From assembly GCA_964517115.1 (NCBI GenBank), contig CAZFBE010000049.1, positions 1 through 5,025 on the forward strand: a stretch of 5,025 nt of DNA. The letters are read 5' to 3'. Positions within the stretch are counted from its first letter, which is position 1, and every line of letters begins with the position of its first letter. A program made the translations under genes and the position numbers. Of this stretch, positions 1-5,025 are shown in pieces. The notes beneath the pieces were generated by a model. That model saw only the letters and a list, made by a program, of their open reading frames with translations. It had not been told where the DNA came from and did no database searches. The DNA comes from UBA6624 sp964517115 [NCBI: uncultured bacterium]. GTDB taxonomy: Bacteria > UBP7 > UBA6624.

Positions 1-374
1 TCAAAAGACCTTTTGACGTCATCCTTGTTGACATAGCTTTCAAAAAAGATTGAAACAATCTCTCGTGGATTCTGTTCAAGCCAATCCCTAAGAGTTCCCA
101 AATCAACAGCTAGATTTCTTTTTCCGAGCCAACAATATCCATGGCAGAGATAAACCATTTCATCATGGTAGTGAATGTCCCAAGAAAGACCCCTGACCCC
201 ATCTTCAAGCTGGTCTAAAAGTCCTTTGTTGTGGTTTGGGAAAATCCACCTGTCATGGCTAGATGACATTGCGTTATGTGTAACAAGGTAGGAAATCTCG
301 TTATACCTCTTCTCACAAAACTCCTCCTTCCCCAAGCAGGGTTGAAACAAAAGAGCGACCAGTAAAAATATCAT
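1..374 (-). CDS. Secreted PI-PLC X-domain-like phosphodiesterase, N-terminal part
   Basis: The gene starts at the ATG at 374-372 and runs off the left edge, so 124 codons are visible without a stop. An in-frame TAA at 395-393 makes this the first possible start. Residues 1-15 (MIFLLVALLFQPCLG) look like a short signal peptide, though without a basic N-region; C13 lacks a proper lipobox, so export by signal peptidase I is more likely than a lipoprotein. The rest matches the PLC-like phosphodiesterase superfamily: VTHNAMS (H33, N34), QLEDGVRGLSWDIH (D66), VYLCHGYC (H78) and NPREIVSIFFES (E112). By analogy with PI-PLC, H33 and H78 would be the catalytic histidines, and N34, D66 and E112 fit the calcium-ligand pattern of Ca-dependent members rather than the metal-free Bacillus enzyme. 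Substrate cannot be told; many members of this branch are uncharacterised. The C-terminal part of the X domain is outside the window. Divergent from the M24 gene. Family call fairly sure, exact activity not. Confidence 0.8.
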   Translation of the reverse strand, partial: MIFLLVALLFQPCLGKEEFCEKRYNEISYLVTHNAMSSSHDRWIFPNHNKGLLDQLEDGVRGLSWDIHYHDEMVYLCHGYCWLGKRNLAVDLGTLRDWLEQNPREIVSIFFESYVNKDDVKRSF

Positions 375-441
375 CTTTAAAGTCTCGTAATTTTAATAGT
401 GAAACCAAAATCAATTTGTTTAAGGTATAAAATTTTCCATA
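375..441. promoter_or_regulatory. Divergent intergenic promoter region
   Basis: These 67 AT-rich bases separate the phosphodiesterase start (374, minus) from the M24 start (442, plus), so promoters for both must lie here or reach into the genes. On the plus strand TATAAA at 426-431 resembles a -10 box. If used it would put the transcript start near 438 and leave almost no leader. I see no good -35 at 17 bp from it. On the minus strand TATTAA around 392-397 is a possible -10, also without a clear -35. Neither start is preceded by a purine-rich SD at usual spacing (AAGG at 422-425 is too far from 442). No clear inverted repeat or operator is visible. The location is sound; the individual boxes are guesses. 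Confidence 0.4.
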
Positions 442-1608
442 ATGGAAAAGTTAAACGCACTTGTGAAAAAAGTTCAGAAAGATTTACAGCAATCGAATGT
501 TGATGGGTGGTTTGTTGCGGATTTCCATGGGCACAATCCAATTGCACAAAGATTTTTAAGTGAAAAAATATTCTTAAGCAGGAGATGGGCAATATGGATT
601 CCAAAAAATGGACAGCCTAGCATGGTCGTTAATGCCATCGAATCAAAAAGCCTCTCTTCCGTAGAGATGCCTATTCTCACTTATAGAAACTTTGAAGAAT
701 GGTGCAGTGTTTTAAAACAATGCGTTTCAAATAAACACATTTATGTTGAGTGGTTTGAAAATGGCGCCATCCCCTATCTCTCATACTTGGATGGAGGTCT
801 TGTTGATTTACTTAAATCAATTGGATGCAGGCTTGAAAGCAGCGGAAATATATCCCAAAGAAACCTCCTGCTATGGTCTGAAAAAACAATCTCTGCACAT
901 GTTGAAGCAGCCAACAGCCTAACATCAATTGTTTTAGGGGTTTTTGAAAGGATTTCAAAAACAAAACCTTTTGAAATTGATGAATCCATTGTTCAGGGCT
1001 GGCTTCTTGAAGGTTTTAAAAAAGAGGGGATGGTTATGGACCATCCTCCTGTCGTTGCTGTCAACGAACATGCCGGAGATCCACATTACGCAACCCCGAA
1101 AAAAGGAGGAGGGAAGTTGGGAAAAGATTTTATTCTCCTTGTTGATTTGTGGGGAACCAAAACTGCCGTAGGCCCCGCATATGCAGACATAACATGGATG
1201 GCCAAAAGGGGGAAAGTTGAACCTATTGTTGACAAAGGTTTCTACACTGTTTTGGAAGCTAGAGATGCTGGTGTTCAAGTTATTGAAGAAGCATTTAAAA
1301 AAGAAAAAAATATCCTCGGTTATGAAGTAGACAAGGCAGTTCGGGATGTTATTGAAAAATCTGGTTTTGGAGATGGGTTCATACATAGGACAGGACACAA
1401 CCTTGGTCTCACAAGCGCACATGGAGATGCGGCTCAACTGGATAATTATGAAGCAAAAGACACAAGGCCCCTGACCCCAGGTTGGGCAGGAACAATTGAA
1501 CCGGGAGTTTATTATTCTGAATGGGGAATAAGAAGTGAAATAAACCTTGTCCTAAACCCTCATCCCATAGTTACAACTAAGCGACAAAAAGACTGGTTTA
1601 TAGTTTGA
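442..1608 (+). CDS. M24 family metallopeptidase (Xaa-Pro aminopeptidase/prolidase-like)
   Basis: A 388-residue cytosolic protein with no signal peptide. The N-terminal creatinase-like domain (about 1-140) has the VDGWFVADFHGHNP and SRRW motifs typical of aminopeptidase P relatives. The C-terminal pita-bread catalytic domain (about 150-388) keeps all five ligands of the dinuclear metal centre: D235 (LLVDLWG), D249 (YADITW), H319 (RTGHNLGL), E353 (TIEPGVY) and E366 (RSEINLVL). H215 (DPHYAT) and H327 (SAHGD) fit the conserved substrate-binding histidines. Family members remove an N-terminal residue before proline or split Xaa-Pro dipeptides; the exact specificity cannot be read here. The motif around D235 is DLWG instead of the common DxGxxxxGY, a variant I associate with a bacterial subgroup. 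The start is fixed by an in-frame TAA at 421-423; there is no good SD. It is first gene of a probable operon, 31 bp before the next gene. Complete length for a two-domain M24 protein. Confidence 0.88.
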   Translation: MEKLNALVKKVQKDLQQSNVDGWFVADFHGHNPIAQRFLSEKIFLSRRWAIWIPKNGQPSMVVNAIESKSLSSVEMPILTYRNFEEWCSVLKQCVSNKHIYVEWFENGAIPYLSYLDGGLVDLLKSIGCRLESSGNISQRNLLLWSEKTISAHVEAANSLTSIVLGVFERISKTKPFEIDESIVQGWLLEGFKKEGMVMDHPPVVAVNEHAGDPHYATPKKGGGKLGKDFILLVDLWGTKTAVGPAYADITWMAKRGKVEPIVDKGFYTVLEARDAGVQVIEEAFKKEKNILGYEVDKAVRDVIEKSGFGDGFIHRTGHNLGLTSAHGDAAQLDNYEAKDTRPLTPGWAGTIEPGVYYSEWGIRSEINLVLNPHPIVTTKRQKDWFIV

Positions 1609-1639
1609 TTTTTAATTTGGATTGTTATGATAAATCGTA

Positions 1640-2134
1640 GTGGGTTCAGAAAACATTTTCGACAATTTAAAACCGTTAAGAGATGAGCTAGGCCTTGGTA
1701 GGGATATGCTTGTTGAGGTTTGCAAAAAACTCAAAATCAACTTCCTAGAACACACAATGGAAGATGGCGATGAAAGCATTTCTATTGGTTTTTGGCCTAG
1801 GCAAACAGTCCCTGTAGTGCTAGGGGTTCACAAAGATGGACAAGGCGCTGTTGTTTTTAAAGGAGAGGCTCAATGCCTACCATTCCCTGAGGAAAAAAGA
1901 ATTGCATTTTTAAAAGACTCTCTATCTATTGCACACTCCAGCTTCTCCAACATTTCCGCTCCTGGAGACGGTTGGCTATATTCATGTGAAAACAAACAAG
2001 CAAGTGAGCTCACTTCAGAATGCATAATTGAAGCTATCCAGAGAATTACAACAACCTCCCTGTATCTTCAAAAAACGTTGTCTAAAAAATATTCTGTAAC
2101 TCCTCCAAACATCAAAGAAGATCGTTGGGAATGA
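1640..2134 (+). CDS. Unrecognised small protein, coupled to urocanase gene
   Basis: I do not recognise this 164-residue protein. It is likely real: it fills the gap between two clear genes in the same direction, and its TGA (2132-2134) overlaps the ATG of the urocanase gene. The start is taken as GTG at 1640, the first candidate after an in-frame TAA at 1631-1633; ATG at 1706 (residue 23) is an alternative, with GGTAGGG just upstream but very close. No SD precedes the GTG. There is no signal peptide or membrane segment. The layout looks alpha-beta: a helix (about 5-32), strands (about 44-80, with PVVLGVHKD and GAVVFKG), a helix (about 84-100), a possible strand at GWLYSCE (about 112-118), a long helix (about 120-147) and a polar tail. 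Four cysteines are scattered with no metal-binding pattern. The order loosely recalls YbjN or secretion-chaperone folds, but that is only an impression. The context suggests a role with the flanking catabolic enzymes. Confidence 0.7.
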   Translation: MGSENIFDNLKPLRDELGLGRDMLVEVCKKLKINFLEHTMEDGDESISIGFWPRQTVPVVLGVHKDGQGAVVFKGEAQCLPFPEEKRIAFLKDSLSIAHSSFSNISAPGDGWLYSCENKQASELTSECIIEAIQRITTTSLYLQKTLSKKYSVTPPNIKEDRWE

Positions 2135-3861
2135 CTTTTTTCCAACCTGAAAAATTTGACGAAAAATCATTGTATGGAAGGCCTATGTTTATGGACCTTC
2201 GACCAAAATCAAGCCCGAAAGCTCCTGTAGGAAAATCTTTAAGTTGCCACAATTGGGATATCGAAGCAGCTTATCGAATGCTGCAGAATAATCTAGACCC
2301 AAGGGTGGCTATTGATTGGGAAAAATTAATTGTGTATGGTGGATCAGGAAGAGCTGCTAGAAACTGGAAAGAATATTGGAGGATATTAGAAACTCTAAAA
2401 AGATTGAAGCCCGATGAAACACTTTGTGTTCAAAGCGGTAAACCGGTATATGTCGGAAAAACACATGAGGATGCCCCAAGGGTCATTATCGCAAACAGCA
2501 ACCTAGTGCCAAAATGGGCAAATGAAGAATGCTTTAATGAACTTGATAGAAAAGGGTTATTTATGTATGGACAAATGACAGCAGGGTCTTGGATATACAT
2601 CGGGACACAAGGAATCTTGCAAGGAACATACCAAACATTTGTTGCTCTTGCTGAAAAAGAATACGGCACCCCTGACCTTTCAAACAGATGGATTCTTACC
2701 GGCGGAGTTGGTGGGATGAGTGGTGCCCAGCCACTTGCTGGATCGATGTCTGGTGCATGCATATTGTGCGTAGAGGTTTTGAAAGAGAGGATTAAAAAGA
2801 AAGTTGACCAAGGTTTTTGTGACAAGATGACAGACAGCCTTGAAGAGGCTTTGAAATGGAAAGATGAGGCTGTCCTTTCTGGAAAAGGGATGTCTATTGG
2901 GCTTGTTGGTAATGTTGCAACAGTGGCCAAGGAATTATTGAAAAGAGATGAAATTCCAGATATAGTTACAGATCAAACATCAGCTCATAACCTTTTGGCT
3001 TACTGGCCTGAAGGGGACCTTAATGAACTCAATAGCCTAAGAACCTCCAATCCGAAAGAATATGCAAAACGAGCACAACAAACAATTGTGGAGCATGTAG
3101 ACGCAATTATTGGAATGAAGAATCGAGGCTCTATTGCTTTTGATTATGGGAATGCGCTTCGGGATCAGGCTTACATTGCTGGCCTAAAAGAAGTTAAAAC
3201 CAAAAATGGGGAATATGTTTATCCTGGCTTTTTGCCAGCATACATCAGACCCCTTTTCTCTAAGGGCATGGGGCCTTTCCGCTGGGCTGCTGTCTCAGGG
3301 AACAAAGATGATATTAAAAAAACAGACAAAAGAATGCTAGAGCTTTTCCCGGACGACCCCTTCCTTGCAAAATGGATTAACCTGGCTCAAACAAAAGTTC
3401 CTTTTGAAGGAATGCCGACAAGGATATGTTGGCTGAAGTATGGGGACAGGGCAAAGGCTGGATTAGCCATGAATGACATGGTGAAAAACAAAACCCTTGA
3501 TGCCCCAATAGTTATTGGGAGGGATCATCTTGATACAGGATCCGTTGCAAGCCCGAGCAGGGAAACTGAAGCTATGCTTGACGGTTCAGATGCCATTGCT
3601 GATTGGCCACTTTTGAATTTTGCACTGAATACAGCATCTGGAGCATCGTGGGTTTCTTTCCACAGTGGTGGTGGAGTTGGAACTGGAATGTCTATGCATG
3701 CAGGGATGGTCGTTGTTGCTGATGGGACACCCTCAAAAGAAAAGAGGTTGGAGCGAGTGCTTACAAATGACCCTGGGATAGGGATTGCGAGACATGCTGA
3801 CGCGGGTTATGAAGATGCAAAAGAAAATGCTGGAAACATGGGTATTGACCTTTGTGACTAA
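2131..3861 (+). CDS. hutU: Urocanate hydratase (urocanase)
   Basis: Converts urocanate plus water to 4-imidazolone-5-propanoate with tightly bound NAD+, the second step of histidine degradation in the cytosol. The 576-residue product is close to the usual 550-570. Hallmarks in order: [11 protein letters not shown] (69-79), [16 protein letters not shown] (103-118), the NAD-binding glycine stretch [10 protein letters not shown] (191-200), [10 protein letters not shown] (425-434) with the active-site-region cysteine at C433, [13 protein letters not shown] (463-475) and the glycine-rich GGGVGTGM (513-520). The urocanase signature is normally FQGLPxRICW, so two positions differ. ATG at 2131 is preferred because it forms an ATGA overlap with the upstream stop; TTG at 2125 would add two residues. 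AGAAG at 2116-2120 is a weak SD, so translational coupling is plausible. Related enzymes acting on thiourocanate or methylated urocanates exist and cannot be excluded, but the plain urocanase call is strong. hutH, hutI and hutG are not adjacent in the visible DNA. Confidence 0.95.
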   Translation: MTFFQPEKFDEKSLYGRPMFMDLRPKSSPKAPVGKSLSCHNWDIEAAYRMLQNNLDPRVAIDWEKLIVYGGSGRAARNWKEYWRILETLKRLKPDETLCVQSGKPVYVGKTHEDAPRVIIANSNLVPKWANEECFNELDRKGLFMYGQMTAGSWIYIGTQGILQGTYQTFVALAEKEYGTPDLSNRWILTGGVGGMSGAQPLAGSMSGACILCVEVLKERIKKKVDQGFCDKMTDSLEEALKWKDEAVLSGKGMSIGLVGNVATVAKELLKRDEIPDIVTDQTSAHNLLAYWPEGDLNELNSLRTSNPKEYAKRAQQTIVEHVDAIIGMKNRGSIAFDYGNALRDQAYIAGLKEVKTKNGEYVYPGFLPAYIRPLFSKGMGPFRWAAVSGNKDDIKKTDKRMLELFPDDPFLAKWINLAQTKVPFEGMPTRICWLKYGDRAKAGLAMNDMVKNKTLDAPIVIGRDHLDTGSVASPSRETEAMLDGSDAIADWPLLNFALNTASGASWVSFHSGGGVGTGMSMHAGMVVVADGTPSKEKRLERVLTNDPGIGIARHADAGYEDAKENAGNMGIDLCD

Positions 3862-5025
3862 CTAAATATTTTTTTGTATTTTGTTCTCAGGTAATTCAAG
3901 AAAGGCTCTTCGCTAGGGCGACTCCCTGTAACCTTTTCTATTAATTCTTCAGTCCTGTAAATAGAACCTTTTGAATGTATATTTTTTCTTGACCACTGTA
4001 AAGCTGGAGAACAATCGCCTTTTGCCATATTGCTTTTCCAGTTAGGAACGTCTTTTGAAAGCTGTTCTGCAAATTGGGCTGAATAAAGTCTCCCAAGAGC
4101 ATAAGTTGGGAAATAACCAAACCCTCCCATGGACCAGTGAACATCTTGTAAAACACCTAGTGTGTTGTTGGGAGGAGTTGCTCCAATCAATTCTTTCATC
4201 TTTTGATTCCATGCATCTGGTAAATCATCGACAGAGAGATTGCCTCTAAATATATCCCTTTCTATTTCAAACCTTAAGATAACGTGAAGTGGGTAGGTGA
4301 CCTCGTCAGCTTCAACCCTGATTAAAGACCTTGAGACCTTGTTGGTTCTTCTCACAATTTGTGAATGTGTTACCGAATCTGCCCTTCCAGGAAAATGCTC
4401 CTTGAAAAAAGGCAAAACATATTCCCAAAATTCTGGACTTTGTCCAACAATAGACTCCCAAAACAAAGATTGGCTTTCGTGAATCCCTAAAGAAACAGAA
4501 TCACTCAACGGCGTCCCATGTTCTTCTTTTCCGGAAGGCAAACCCTGTTCATACAAGCCATGCCCCGCTTCATGCAAAGACCCTCCAAATGAATCAAAAG
4601 GGTTTTCGAGATTGTATCTTGTTGTCAGCCTTACATCTCCTGGGCCAGCTCCAGAGCAAAATGGATGCACTGCAGTGTCTATCCTCCCTGCATCAAAATC
4701 AAAACCAATGTGCTTGGCTCCCCACTCACAGAATTTTTTCTGTTCTGCCTTTGGATAGTGCCCCGCAATAGGATCCTTCTCGATTTCTCCTTGCCAATCC
4801 AGAATCTCTTCAAGAAGAGGTGTTAATTTGTTTTTTAAGCTTGTGAACAGTGTGTCAATTCCCTTTGCGTTCATGCCTGCCTGAAAACTGTCTAAGAGAG
4901 CGTCATAAGATTCGGTTTCGTACCCAAGGCATTCTGACCTTTCCTTTGAAAGATCAATTAGGTGTTTTAGGTCATTTCTAAAAATTGAAAAATCATCTTT
5001 TTCTCTTGCAGATTTCCATGATTCA
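3858..5025 (-). CDS. M32 carboxypeptidase (carboxypeptidase Taq-like), C-terminal part
   Basis: A zinc metallocarboxypeptidase that releases amino acids from the C-terminus of peptides in the cytosol. The reading frame is open to the right edge, giving 388 visible residues; M32 proteins are near 500, so about 110 N-terminal residues lie outside. The Met at 4874-4872 is internal, because the 50 residues before it ([15 protein letters not shown], then [17 protein letters not shown]) are typical family sequence. Visible residue numbers: [15 protein letters not shown] (111-125), DVRLTTRY (130-137), the zinc site [11 protein letters not shown] (151-161; H151, E152, H155), HESQSLFWE (182-190) with the third ligand E183, [11 protein letters not shown] around 230, then [20 protein letters not shown] before the C-terminal helices. 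All expected catalytic residues are present. The stop TAG (3860-3858) overlaps the urocanase TAA (3859-3861) tail-to-tail. It may share a peptide-degrading role with the M24 gene, but it is transcribed separately. Confidence 0.94.
   Translation of the reverse strand, partial: ESWKSAREKDDFSIFRNDLKHLIDLSKERSECLGYETESYDALLDSFQAGMNAKGIDTLFTSLKNKLTPLLEEILDWQGEIEKDPIAGHYPKAEQKKFCEWGAKHIGFDFDAGRIDTAVHPFCSGAGPGDVRLTTRYNLENPFDSFGGSLHEAGHGLYEQGLPSGKEEHGTPLSDSVSLGIHESQSLFWESIVGQSPEFWEYVLPFFKEHFPGRADSVTHSQIVRRTNKVSRSLIRVEADEVTYPLHVILRFEIERDIFRGNLSVDDLPDAWNQKMKELIGATPPNNTLGVLQDVHWSMGGFGYFPTYALGRLYSAQFAEQLSKDVPNWKSNMAKGDCSPALQWSRKNIHSKGSIYRTEELIEKVTGSRPSEEPFLNYLRTKYKKIFS

Noticed and set aside
955-1437. 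160-codon minus-strand open frame inside the M24 gene
   Set aside because: It lies wholly opposite a conserved metallopeptidase domain, is rich in Phe, Asn and Cys as expected of a reverse-frame shadow, and matches no family I know.
190-1478. 11-base CCCCTGACCCC present at 190-200 and 1468-1478, with a shorter form near 2670
   Set aside because: All copies sit in coding sequence and encode unrelated conserved residues (GVRG on minus, PLTP on plus). Two copies are too few to call a repeat or an uptake signal.
1609-1639. Gap between the M24 gene and the unknown gene as a promoter or attenuator
   Set aside because: The 31 bases are AT-rich with no inverted repeat or paired -35/-10 boxes. An ATG at 1627 opens only a short out-of-frame reading frame.
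2430-2930. 166-codon minus-strand open frame inside hutU
   Set aside because: It is antisense to the most conserved part of urocanase, with shadow-like composition (many Ser and Pro) and no recognisable domain.
3862-3876. T-run after hutU as a terminator
   Set aside because: No stable hairpin precedes it (only a 3-bp GGT/ACC stem near 3841-3850), and the T-run is explained by Lys-Lys-Ile-Phe codons at the M32 C-terminus.
4055-4771. Several 60-64-codon plus-strand frames opposite the M32 gene
   Set aside because: They are short, overlap conserved zinc-peptidase sequence on the other strand and lack start signals.

Overview
This window is protein-coding almost throughout. It holds five genes: a partial secreted phosphodiesterase at the left edge (minus), a three-gene plus-strand block (M24 metallopeptidase, an unrecognised 164-codon protein, urocanate hydratase), and a partial M32 carboxypeptidase running off the right edge (minus). 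I see no rRNA, tRNA, CRISPR array, insertion sequence or prophage gene.

Organism: tight packing, a GTG start, a 4-bp ATGA stop/start overlap and intron-free genes point to a prokaryote. The DNA is moderately AT-rich (about 40% G+C by eye). None of the visible starts has a strong Shine-Dalgarno sequence at good spacing, which suggests a lineage with weak or absent SD use, such as Bacteroidota-like bacteria or archaea with leaderless mRNAs. I cannot place it further. All proteins look like chromosomal housekeeping or catabolic genes of a protein-consuming heterotroph.

Layout: 1-374 (minus) is the N-terminal part of a PI-PLC X-domain-like protein with a signal peptide. 375-441 is a 67-bp divergent promoter region. 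442-1608, 1640-2134 and 2131-3861 form a probable operon, with a 31-bp gap and then a 4-bp overlap. 3858-5025 (minus) is the carboxypeptidase Taq-like gene, overlapping the urocanase gene tail-to-tail by 4 bp and lacking its 5' end in this window.

How they may work together (inference): the M24 and M32 enzymes would trim peptides to free amino acids, and urocanate hydratase performs the second step of histidine breakdown. The other hut genes (hutH, hutI, hutG/hutF) are not in the window. The small middle gene is the only real unknown; its overlap with the urocanase gene suggests coupled expression. I found no convincing new multi-gene system here. The points worth a second look are the unknown coupled gene, the variant urocanase signatures and the unusual operon partners.
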